A stretch of DNA of 64,000 bases from Falciphora oryzae (Eukaryota; Ascomycota; Sordariomycetes; Magnaporthales; Magnaporthaceae): NCBI GenBank assembly GCA_000733355.1, contig JNVV01000049.1:58411-122410 (forward strand), given 5' to 3'. This document shows, piece by piece, positions 22,110-32,115 of the stretch (positions are counted from its first letter, which is position 1; each line of letters opens with the position of its first letter). A program made the position numbers and the translations under genes. The notes beneath the pieces were generated by a model. The model saw nothing but the letters and a program-made list of their open reading frames with translations, ran no database searches and had not been told where the DNA came from.

Positions 22110-22796
22110 CGTCGCTCACAGAGACACGTGCACAATCTTGACCAGGATCCCGTCCGGGCGGCCGCCACCGGCCTTGTAGCTCGGGGTGTTGTAGGCCGGG
22201 TTGGACCGGTTGAAGCCGACGCCGACCATGCCGCCGCAGGTGCCCGGCAGTGACGCGGCACTATCAGGTAAGCAGAGCTAAATTGACATGGACATCACGA
22301 GTGCTCGCTTGATGTGTCCACAGGACAGAGCCTCCACGACGACTCGGCCCCCACCCATCCTGTCGGGCTCCCCTGACTCGTGCCTGGGAGGGCCAGGGCG
22401 TACAAGTCCAAGTCATCATCGACAAGCCGGTGCAGAAAACCCGGGTTGTTCTCCTTTAGCTCCATCAAGCACTCGAAAGCGCTTCTTCCCATCTGGTCGG
22501 CATAGAACCTACGCATACTGGGGCAGGCATCGGGTAAAAGGAAGACGTCGTAGATGTTGGCAGAATCTTTCCTCGGTTACCGCTACAAAGTATTTAATGT
22601 CCCTTCCGTGCCAGATATTGCTGATGTCGAACTCGACCTTTTCGAGGTGCGACAGGTCGGTGAGCTTAACGATCGAGTCCCTTTCTGTCGGATATGCTCC
22701 GTTTCCGAAGCTCACCTTCCTCGTATTCATCAATTCTTGGCATTGCGCTGTTAGTGCACACTGCCAAATTGCATACATTTCTTTAACATCTGCCAA
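22110..22796 (-). pseudogene. fragments of an unrecognised protein gene
   Basis: Three minus-strand pieces look coding but are not joined: 22796-22509 (MADVKEMYAIWQCALTAQCQ, later SHLEKVEFDISNIWHGRD, possibly leucine-rich-repeat-like), 22516-22295 (RRFYADQMGRSAFECLMELK) and a C-terminal tail about 22262-22110 (GGMVGVGFNRSNPAYN ending KIVHVSL). The first piece starts inside a dispersed repeat also found at 43680-43745, where a similar MYAIWQCALTAQCQ string is encoded. A decayed or mis-assembled single gene is possible. Function unknown. Confidence 0.35.
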
Positions 22797-23062
22797 TTAG
22801 CGACCAAACACCAAAAACCACGCCCGCCAACGGCGTTGGCGACGGCAACATGCTGCTGCCATCAGCCCCCCCTCGGCCAATGGGGTAGCGCGCGCCTTCC
22901 TCGCCGGCTCGTCGGCCCGGAGGAACGCGTTATCGCCACACCGGCCCCCCCGCGCGCCAGCGCATCCGAACACGCCGTCCCCGTTGCGACTTCCGCAACA
23001 CCCAACAAGGCCCGGTCAGGGCCAGGAAGGCTCCAATAACGGCAGCACCGGTACAAGTGCCC
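22720..23062 (-). repeat. dispersed repeat R, copy 1 (ends at assembly gap)
   Basis: The reverse complement matches 43436-43745 over about 300 bp, including the blocks GGGGACGGCGTGTTCG and GGCGGGCGTGGTT and the tail ATGTATGCAATTTGGCAGTG. Both copies abut a run of Ns at the same end, so an unassembled, probably repetitive, portion continues beyond. Confidence 0.7.
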
Positions 23063-23123
23063 NNNNNNNNNNNNNNNNNNNNNNNNNNNNNNNNNNNNNN
23101 NNNNNNNNNNNNNNNNNNNNNNN
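23063..23123. other. assembly gap (61 N)
   Basis: Run of 61 Ns immediately before a (TTTTTCC)n microsatellite, which probably caused the break. Confidence 0.95.
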
Positions 23124-23216
23124 TTTTTCCTTTTTCCTTTTTCCTTTTTCCTTTTTCCTTTTTCCTTTTTCCTTTTTCCTTTTTCCTTTTTCCTTTTTCC
23201 TTTTTCCTTTTTCCTT
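23124..23216 (+). repeat. (TTTTTCC)n microsatellite
   Basis: About 13 tandem copies of a 7-bp pyrimidine unit. The other LINE copies have an irregular CCTTTTTCC tract at the corresponding place upstream of the 3' UTR (38550-38600), so this looks like an expansion of a LINE-borne tract. Confidence 0.85.
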
Positions 23217-23244
23217 GGCACTTCTCACCGTTTCCTTTATATTA

Positions 23245-23640
23245 TCAGGACCAACAGTAGGCTCGTTGGTCCCCCGTACCTCCGGCCGGGCCCAGGGGGG
23301 GTCCCGAGGACCCCCCCGCCCAAACCCGGCCTAACCCCCTTTTCCGGCACACCCGCCGGCCGATAGCACTACTACCAACAGCAGCGCCTACAGCGCCCAG
23401 GCGTTTACTCGCCCCCTCTGCCGATTGCCCGCTCACTAACAAGGAGCGCCGGAATGCGGCCCGAACTCCGTGTGCCTTGGGCTTGCCCTATGGTTTGATT
23501 CTGTTAGCCGCCTCGATAGCAACACGTAGCCTAGTGTCAAGCTTAGGTAGCGCTAGCACGTCGTATGCCCCTTGGGAGGCAGGGACTGGTAGATCCCGTT
23601 TTTCCGACGTTAACTAAACTCACTCACTCACTCACTCACC
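23245..23640 (+). mobile_element. LINE 3' UTR copy ending in (CTCA)n
   Basis: Homologous to 9033-9407 and 38600-38983: GGACCAACAGTAGGCTCG hairpin, CCGGCCGGGCCC block, AGCGCTAGCACGTCGTATG block, then CGACGTTAA and (CTCA)n. It abuts the truncated kelch gene fragment directly at its 3' end. Confidence 0.8.
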
Positions 23641-24697
23641 TTCGCAGACGCCCGAGTACCCCTGCTCTGTTGCCGCCAAAAGCAAAACCACCAAAGCCTA
23701 CGACATCTTCGTCTTTGGCGGGACAGGCCAGCAGCCGGCCCAGACCATGATACTGACGGTTCCCAGGTTTCACTGGTCGCAGCTCCCACGGAACGACGCA
23801 CCGGCCCCGAATGGCAAGCTACGGCACGCTTGCGCTGTCATAGGAGCAGGGGGGCGGCAGATGATTGCTTTCAGAGGCCAGGTCGACAGGCCCGATCGCG
23901 AGCTGGTTGAGATCCAGGACGCGTGGGGTAGGGGGTTGCAGGTTCTGGACATGACAGAGCTGAGGTGGGCAGTGATTACAAGCACGCTGCTCCCGACTAT
24001 GAGCAGCCGATCACGGTCAAGGACTGGTACTCGGATTCTTCGTAAGTTTCTGTCTGACCCCCTTGACCGTAGGTTACTGACAAGAAGGTCAACAGCAATC
24101 TGAATGCCATCGATTGGAACCCAGACACCAAACCCTTGTTCGCAGACGCCGTGAGCGATTTTCTAGCCAGCGCCGCTTCCTCACCCGCCCCGGCGCCGGC
24201 CGGGCCTTCCGCTGCATCATCACCGATGCGGCCGTCGGTGGTCTAGCTGCCCTCGCGCTCGTCGCGACTGGGTGACCTACTTCTGCTACTACAGGCCCCG
24301 GCGCCGACGCAGCCGCGCAGAGCAGGGCGGGGCGGGGCTGTCGGCCGCGGAAGGCCACGGCGGGTGGAGGGGCGATGGGCCGGATATAGCTCCTCTAACC
24401 GAAATGTACGAGCCGCTTCCGAGCCCGAAGGAGCTCGCTGGAAAGCCCAACGGTTGGTCGCCCTCGCCCGACATGACAGAGCATGGCCCCATGCTGCCCG
24501 GGGGAGTGCCGGCCCGGGAGGGGGCTAGACCGGGTCTGAGCTGCATGAGCGGGGCCGTCGAGAGCCACAAGAGCTGGGAGGGAACAAAGCTGGCATATCA
24601 CCATACAACGGCGCCAAATGAGCACTGGCAGGAGGCTGTAGAGCTCTGTATTTGCTGTGGCGCGGGGCTGTGGGATTCCAATGCAACATGGTCATGA
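23641..24697 (+). pseudogene. C-terminal fragment of a kelch-repeat membrane protein
   Basis: Begins inside a kelch blade (AYDIFVFGGTGQQ, LRHACAVIGAGGRQMIAFRG, LQVLDMTELRWA), has an intron with GTAAGT and a TAG acceptor (about 24041-24073), then a Pro/Ala/Ser linker. A would-be membrane segment (GGLAALALVATG) hits a stop at about 24272; the cytoplasmic tail continues in another frame (RPRRRRSRAEQGG, then IAPLTEMYEPLPSPKELAGK). The family is wall- or membrane-anchored kelch proteins of Pezizomycotina. The 5' part is absent, with the LINE 3' end sitting exactly at the break. Confidence 0.6.
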
Positions 24698-25126
24698 TGT
24701 TTTACAGCAGTCGGCTCCTGGGCCTTGTTCACCTCTTCGTCTATATGAATTTTCGGGCTAGCAATACCCTTTGGAATGCGTCTCCGGAAGAAATGACGCT
24801 CCGGAATAAATGGTGTTCCGGAAGAAATGATGCTGTTAGTAGGAGCTTGCACATCTTTCTGCACCTGTCGTAAGGGCCGGGCGTGAGCCTCCCAAGTGAC
24901 GAAGCACGATGCCTAACAAGAGCACCAGTTGGATCGTTTCTATTGTGGCGCAAGGAAGGAAAGACCCAAGCACTCAAAGGTATGCCCGAAGGCGAGGCTT
25001 ACATACAAAGGATCCTAGGCGTTGGCCCTAGCCCTAATCACGTAATTGCATGCACCGTGCTCGATAGAACAATCCAACAGATGCTCCATTTATTACCCGA
25101 GGCCAATGTGCCTGGGCGAAGACGCC
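24698..25126. other. intergenic
   Basis: 3' flank of the kinase-ankyrin gene. No coding signal found. Confidence 0.4.
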
Positions 25127-28100
25127 TCAGGAAGTGAATCTCACCACCCTCGTTCGCCCATCCACCTCCTCCTCGTACGCTGTGATGACGCCGCCAGAGA
25201 GCAAATCCGAGCGGCGCAATCCCAGCTGCCGCGTCCTTTCCTGCACACCTCGCCTCGCCCCCCACGACCCGTACAGCTCCTTCAGCCGGACCGACAGCCT
25301 GCCCTCGAGCTTCCAGTACGCCGGCCCAGCCATGGCGTAGTCGCAGATGGCCACGCCCGTCCTCGGCCCGCCGGCGCCGCGGTAGTCGACGATGAGCTGG
25401 CCGGCGGGCCCCCGGTCGCCGTCGTCGTGGAGGTGCAGCAGGTCCAGCGGCGTGTGGCCCCCGACGGCCGACGCGGCGTTGACGTCGGCGCCGTGCTGGC
25501 GCAGGAACGCGCCTACCGTCTCCGAGTAGTGCAGGCTGACGACGTGGAGGGGCGTCAGGCCGCGCGTGCCGCCGCGCGCGTGGATCAGTGTTGGGTCCAG
25601 GCTATGGAAGTACTCGAGCACGCGCAGGAACTCGGCGCGCCCGACCATGGTTCCTAAGGCGGTGAGTGACTTGTTAGCTTTGGAAAAGAGTTGAGGACAT
25701 GGGTTAGGATCCAAGGCAAGAAGCAGACCCACCGATCAGTTTCTCGTCGGCAGCGAGCACGTGGAACACGTTGAGCCCCGTGCTCGTCACCACCAGGCTA
25801 GGCGCCGGCGTCAGCCCCATCAGGAACTTGATGGACTCCATCCTGGGGAGCGCCGCTGCCAGCGGCGACTGCAACCCCTCATCGATTCCATGGTCCCCCT
25901 TGAGCCTGTACACGTCGTGCTTTGCCCCTCTGGACACCAGGTGCCGCGCTAGGTCGAGGTTCCCGTACTCGAGTGCCAGGTCGAACACGGTGGCGCCCCA
26001 ATGGTCTTGGAACTCGAGCACCTCGAGCCCGCGGCCCGCCCGCTCGAAATGTCCGACCAGGCCCGGCACCAACGCCGGCTGGTGGTGCACGGCGCCGTGC
26101 AGCAGCAGGGCGCTGGCGTCGATCCCGCGCCGGCCTGCCATGAGCGGGAGGAGCAGGTCCACGGCCGCCGAGAAGCCGCAGTCGATGGCCGCCTTGAGCG
26201 CCTCGACGCCGCTGAAGCCGATGCCCAGCGTCCTGGCCGTCGCGGGGTGGGTGGCGCGGCGGGCGGGGGCGACAGCGTCGAGGATGGCCTGCATCGTCTC
26301 GTGCTGCCCGTAGTAGCAGGCCAGACCGAGCACGTCGTGCGGCATGCCGCGGCAGACGTGCGGCAGCTCGGCGGCCACGTCGCTCCCCAGGAAGAGCCCT
26401 ACTGTCGCGTCGAGGTCGCGCTTGTAGGCAGCCACGCCTCGGGTCAGCTGGACAGAGCGGGGCTTCTGCATGAGGCGCACGAAAGCGCGCGCCAGTTCGT
26501 TGGCGGGCTCGGGACGCGCTGCGGTAGTAGAACTCGCGGCTGGGGTGGCGTGGCCGAACAGTACGATGGCCTCCAGCATGAGGCTGACCGATGCGACATC
26601 TAGGTCGCCCACCGCGGCAAGCAGCGCGCTGGCGGTCCCGGGCTCCGTCGTGGTGGCGAGCGGACTGGCGCCGCTCTCTAGGAGCGACCTGATTGCGGCA
26701 CTCCGCCCGGCCGGCGAAAGGGGGTCTTTTGCCAGGAGTACGTTTAACAGTGCTGTGCGGCCCGTCTTCGGGTTCCGTCCGTGGACGGCCACCACGGGCG
26801 CCATGGAGGCGACGGTGTCGACCACCTCCTCTACCGCGTCTTCGGGAAGACATGCGACATTCTGCAGCGGGAAAGTCCCAGAAAGGAACGGTGGCTGGCG
26901 TAGACGGTGCTGGCTCAGGAGATAGCGCACGGCCTGGATGTCGCCGCGACTCATGGCCAGGTCCAGAGCTGTATAGGAGTCGGCCGAGGTGAGGCTGCGG
27001 ACGTCTTCTCCGTCCGTCTCGACCAAGGTTTGGACCTTGACGAGGATCTCGTTGACGGTGGCGCCCATTATCACCGGTGTCCGGGAGGGTTCCAGCACGG
27101 CGCATTGGAGGGCGGTCCAGCCACCTCTCATCTCCCTCAGGAGCAGCGCGGACATGCCACCACCGGCCGAGGTATTCTGGTATGTCTCGAACATGCGCAG
27201 GTTTGGAGGAGGCTGCCGCAGGAGACCGAACCGCCCTGTCTGCCAGCCAGGCCTTGTTCGCAGCCCGTGGGCCATCGACAGTTTCTCGCAGCTGCGCGCG
27301 CGGTACTTTGCGATGGCCTCGGCGCATGCGTCCGGGCTGACCTTCCACAGCGCCTGCACGGTCCCCTGGTGGCCGTCCCCCTGGCTGATCGTGTAGGATG
27401 CCCAGCCGAGGCTCGCGTCGGTGTTGTCGCTGGGCGCTCGGCCTAGCGATACAGATAAGGGCAGGAGGTCGGCGCGGGCGGCGACGCTCCCCCACTCCGC
27501 TGCGAGCCGCATCCACTCGAACGCCTCGCTGTCGTTGCGGCGGCGGCCGAATCCCTCCAGGCAGGCCACGCAGACCTGGTAGGCGCACTCTGCCGCCCGC
27601 TTCAGCTGGGCTGGGGTGACCAGATCCTCGATGCGCTGAGGCGGGAGGACAAGCCGCTGGAGGGACTTGACGATGTCGGCTTCCTGCTGCAGGTCGTTGA
27701 CGATGTCCGTTTTCAGGTTGCTCGTCAAGCTTGCACGGAAAACCTTGAAGCTTTTCCGGATCTGCACGGCACTGCTGTCAGCATGAAAATGCAGGGGAGC
27801 GAAAGCCACGGCCAGGGCTTGTCTACAAACGCACGTCAAATACCCCAGAGTTCACATCCGGCGAGCCACCGGGGAACGCCGGCGGAACTTTGGAGCACTG
27901 ATCTCCTTGGGATCTTGGGACAAAATCAGCACAACTCCTTCGAAGTAGAGCAGGGGCGCCACGGCTCACCTTGCGCAGACATTGCCGGTCGAGAAGTAGT
28001 CCTTCCAACCCATTCTTCCCGAAGCAAAGGTGCGGAAGGCATCCGGCTGGGAGTAGGACAGCAGGTTGTCGACATGAAAGTTCCCCTGCAGCGCCCGGTG

Positions 28101-29618
28101 CCACGGCGCGAGGAGGTCCGTCGCCTTCCCGACCCGTGCGCTCGCGTCCGCCCTCAGGGCCAGCTCCAAGACGGAGCACAAGACGTCAGCCACGGCCGGG
28201 TGGTAGCACGGGTGGCGCGAGATGTAGACGCGCCGCCCCGTCGCCGTGACGCCGAACATGGTGGTCTCGAACCCGCGCACCTCGTCCTGCGCCAGCTCCA
28301 GGACCGTGTCGCTCATCTTGAGCGCGCGCACCACCTCGGCGCCGAACGGGACGTCGTGCTCGTGCACGGCGCCGCGCTCCACGACCTCCGTGAACACGTC
28401 GCGGCCCTCGAGGAAGGCGAAGGCGAAGATCAGGCCGGCCGAGTAGATGTCGACCCGCGGGAGCAGCGCCTTGGGGATCTTGGCCCGCGAATGGCATTCC
28501 GGCGCGCACCAGCGCGGCGTGAACACCCTCGGCCGGATGCCGGCATCCTCCCCGTCATCGCCGGGGAAGTCCGCCATGATGATGGAGCCGCCAAAGTCGG
28601 CGAGCATGGCGACGAAGGGGCTCCTCCCCACGAGGGCGTCCAGCGCGACCTGCCCGGCCTCCAGCTCGGACTCGCACCGCAGAACGGCACTGCGGCGGCC
28701 TTGGCGCCGCCGGATCAGGATGTTCTGCGGCTTGAGGTCGCAGTGCACGACGCCGTGGCGGTGCAGGGCCTCGACGCCGCGGGCGATATCGAAGCACAGC
28801 AACAGCTTGACCTCGGGCAACGTGTGGCGATCGAAGCGCAAGTCGGTGTCGCGGTAGAAGGAGTAAAGGTCGCCGCAATCACCCTCCTGGAGCACTAGGT
28901 TGGGCTCGGTCAGGCCCGGGACCGTCGTCGGGGTGCCACCCCTGGAGGGAGTGTGGGAGACGCCGAATAGGTAGACGATGTTGGGATGGCCGCGCAGGTC
29001 CGGATGGGCCAGGATGCGCAGCTCGTCAGCCAGCAGCGCGAAGGCGTTGCGCCTGCTCGAGAAGGAGGACGAGGGCGACGATGGTGACGCAGATGAGTCT
29101 TCGAGAGACGCAAGTCGCTTGACGGCGTAATAGTCGCCCGTGCGCTTCACGTCCGGCTCGTACGCCAGCAGCTTGATCTCGGAGCTGTCGTTGAAAACGT
29201 TGAAGTTGCGTCCTGGCACGTAGCGGTGCACTTCGACGGAGCCGTGGGCGCCGTGGCCCGCCGAGATGGACCACGGTCGGTGCAGGGTGCGCGGCTTGAA
29301 GGGCGGGTTCACGGTGGCCACGACGGCCATGAACGACGAGATGCCTGTGGCGGCGTGCGCAGACCGGTCCGCCAGGCGTCGCTGCAGCTTTGCTAGCTCG
29401 CTCTCCCGCTCTTCAGCAGCCGCTTGAGAGCGTGCTGCGGCCGCCCCTGAGGGAGTGTTGCTGAACAAGCTGACGGTGCTCCATCTCAAACGACTTGGTA
29501 GAGCCGAGCCAGAGCTGGTCGTGGCCGATCCTGCCACCGAGCGCGTTGTAGTGCGCTGGCTGGCGGTGCTCCATTGCAGCCGGTCCGGGAGGTTGCTAGA
29601 CGTAGTCGAGTCCGTCAT
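25127..29618 (-). CDS. protein kinase with Sel1-like and ankyrin repeats
   Basis: Three exons (29618-27970, 27774-25733, 25653-25127) join in phase to 1405 residues. Introns: 27969-27775 (GTGAGC donor) and 25732-25654 (AGCTAAC branch). Order: Ser/Thr-rich N-terminus; kinase domain from about residue 120, with AVKRL (ATP lysine), VVHCDLKPQN (HCD variant of HRD) and ADFGGS (DFG), then APECHSR (APE); a Sel1-like stretch AFEWMRLAAEWGSVAARA; and ankyrin units (GWTALQCAVLE, SYTALDLAMSRG, HWGATVFDLALEYGNLDLARHL, GLTPLHVVSLHYSETV, GHTPLDLL). All catalytic residues seem present, so it is probably an active Ser/Thr kinase. Start: the ATG at 29618 is preferred, with another in frame 20 codons upstream. 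Ankyrin repeats suggest partner recognition. It is divergent from the HeLo/pseudokinase gene, 516 bp apart. Confidence 0.8.
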
Positions 29619-30134
29619 CAAAAACAGGTGGTGGAAGTTGTGCTGGGTTCCAATGTGGTGAGGTAGTCGGGGATTCAAAAAATTCCGTGTTCAAGCAGGA
29701 AGGGAATTCTGGCAGAGCCGCATAATCCAATGAGTAAACTGACAAGAACATGGCTTGCGGTAGCTTCTCCAACACCTGGGCTGGTATTGAGGGATGGGAT
29801 CACAGGGAAGCGGCTGAAAGGTTCTTCCCGTTGCAGCTAGCACATGCGGCTATGCCCACCGTCACACCGCTGGTGGCCGCATCATCAGCGTTCCAGACCC
29901 GTCCGGGGTTGATAGAGCGAGGCACACTGGGCACAGCCACCGGCTGGCTGCGATGCCCCATCATCTCCGGTTCTTCAGCCGCACCACCACCCCCGGCAGC
30001 CACGATACCAAAGCGTCTGGCTGCCCCTCCATTTTTCACGATAATCCACACCCACGGTATCTTGTAGCTATCAGCCTTCTCCGGGCTCCTTAACGGGGCA
30101 CTGACCAGACCATAACCGTCCAAGCACATCGTAA
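29619..30134. promoter_or_regulatory. bidirectional promoter region between kinase-ankyrin and HeLo-pseudokinase genes
   Basis: 516 bp separating two divergent start codons. No other gene fits here, so both promoters must lie within it or overlap. I could not identify a specific binding motif. Confidence 0.5.
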
Positions 30135-31918
30135 ATGGAGGTCCCGAGCTTCGTTATCGGCACGTCGGGCCTCATCGCCGTCGCGCAGCTGTGCCTCGAC
30201 ATCGCGCGCGTCATCGACGGCATCCGGGCCTTCAGGGAGGAGAGCGCGTCCCTGTACGCCGTCTACAACTTCGAGCAGGTCCGCCTGGAGCTATGGCTCG
30301 CCCACGTCGTCGGCGTCACGCAGCCTTCGCCCGCCGTGAATTCGGAAGGCCTGCGCCGGATGGGCTTGTCTGAAGGCCAGATGCCGCCCGTCTTGACGTC
30401 CGCGTCCCCCATCAACCTGCAGGAGCCGCTGCGGAATGCGCTGAACGAGGTCGCGAGGATCCTCGGCAAGCTCAGCAAGCTATTAACCAAATACGGAACC
30501 GCGGGCGCCGGCGACGCGCCCGTCATGACGCGCATCAAGTTCCAGACCCGGCTGTTCAAGGAGGGCGGCCGGGACGAGATCAAGGCGCTGCTGGGCCAGC
30601 TCAAGACGTGGAATGACAGCCTCGACGGCGTCGTCGAGAGCAGGATGCGCCACCACCTGGCCGCCACCATGCACGTCCGCCTGTTGGCCGCCGCCCGGAC
30701 GGACCAGCAGCTCGAGGTCATCCAGGGCGCTGCGCGGGAGACGCACCCTGTGCTGGGGCAGGAGGCGGCGTTCCGGCGGGAGCTGCTCGGCATCGAGAGT
30801 CGGGGAGATGGCAGTGGGCAGCAGACCAGTGGTCTCAGTGTCAGTCTCGACCATCTCAGCCCCGGTTCACCACCAGCGCCGCTCAAAGATGGGAGCTTGA
30901 GATGCATAGGCCGGCTGAGCAGACCGGGACAGCCACCCAGTGAGTGCACATCCGGAAGTACGGCATTCATCCAACATGACTAACACCCTCTCTTCCACGC
31001 CTCCCAGTCCGCGTCCTCCAGGAGTGGAAGCTAGGCCAGCCCAACTGGGGCGACCTGGAGCGCACCACCGCAACCGCCCGCGCGGACCGGCTCGCCAGCG
31101 TGCTGCGCCTCGAGACCAAGCCCACCCGGCTGCGGTGCCTCGACCTGGCCGCCTACAGCCTCCACGACGGCCCGCGCGGCCGCCTCGACTTCTGCTTCCT
31201 GTACCGGCCGCCGCCCTTTGCCGACGGCGCCTCGCCGCCCACGACGCTGCACGCCGCGCTCTCGCTGTCGGAGCGGCGCCGGCCCACGCTCGCGCAGCGC
31301 TTCCGCGTCGCCGCCCGCCTGGCCGAGTCGGTCCTGGCCCTCCACGCCGCCGGCTGGCTGCACAAGGCCGTGTGCGGCGCCAACGTGCTCTTCTTCGCCG
31401 ACGCCCAGACGGAGCGCGTCGACTTCTCGCGGCCCTTTGTCGCGGGCTTCGAGTTCGCCCGGCCCGACACGGTGCGCGACCTCACGCTCGAGGGCGGGCC
31501 CGGTGGTAGTGGCGGCGGCTTCTTCGCGCCGTACTGCCACCCGGAGCTTATCGCATCCCTTGCTGGAGACGCTGCTGCGGGAGGCGGCAGACGTCGATAC
31601 CAGCGGCGGTTCGACATCTACGGTCTAGGGGTGGTGCTGCTAGAGATCGGGTGCTGGATGAGCGCGGCCACCATCCTGGCGTCGCGGAGGAAGGGGGGCC
31701 ATGGCGGAGATTCTCCGAGCGCGCACGAGAACCTGATGCGGACCGCGGCCGAGGCGCTGCCATCGAGGGTCGGGACTCGGTATAAGCAGGCCGTGTGTGC
31801 TTGTCTGACCTGGGAGGCTGATGCCGAGGGTGACGATGCCGAAACGAGGCAGAGGCAAATTAAGGAGTTTGCGGACCGTGTGGTAGGCGTGTTGGGGGAG
31901 TGTCACTGCAGTGTCTGA
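30135..31918 (+). CDS. HeLo-like domain/pseudokinase protein (MLKL-like layout)
   Basis: Exons 30135-30939 and 31008-31918 (intron 30940-31007: GTGAGT donor, CTAAC branch, CCCAG acceptor) give 571 residues. The N-terminal about 230 residues start VPSFVIGTSGLIAVAQLCLDIARVI and continue as amphipathic helices (VYNFEQVRLELWLAHVVG), matching the shape of the HeLo domain of fungal death executors such as HET-S. The second half resembles a kinase fold without catalytic residues: no glycine loop, the catalytic loop reads HKAVCGANVLF with no Asp, and VAGFEFARP stands where DFG belongs. A helical killer domain joined to a pseudokinase is the layout of animal MLKL and its fungal counterparts; membrane permeabilisation on activation is inferred. 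The HeLo call rests on pattern, not on a search. Confidence 0.7.
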
Positions 31919-32115
31919 TGGAGGGATCCGGGTGGGTACTAAACTAACACGTACCAAAGTGAACGGACACGTCTCTTTTCAACGAGGTATTGATGGGAAG
32001 CGAGGGGAGTCTGATTACAAGCTTATATGCAAAATAAACGGACGGTCGCGTCTTTTAGGGGCCTGGAATGCCAGAGAGATCAAACCACCCCGTCCTTTAC
32101 ACAGCTACCAGGCAC

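Noticed and set aside
22862..23221. Lys/Gly-rich protein of the form KKEKGKRKKEKGKR
   Set aside because: Translation of the (TTTTTCC)n microsatellite and a gap.
25879..27588. 569-codon minus-strand open frame rich in Arg and Pro
   Set aside because: Out-of-frame shadow of the ankyrin exon in GC-rich DNA.
27783..28898. 371-codon plus-strand frame
   Set aside because: Antisense to the kinase exon and its intron; no domain.
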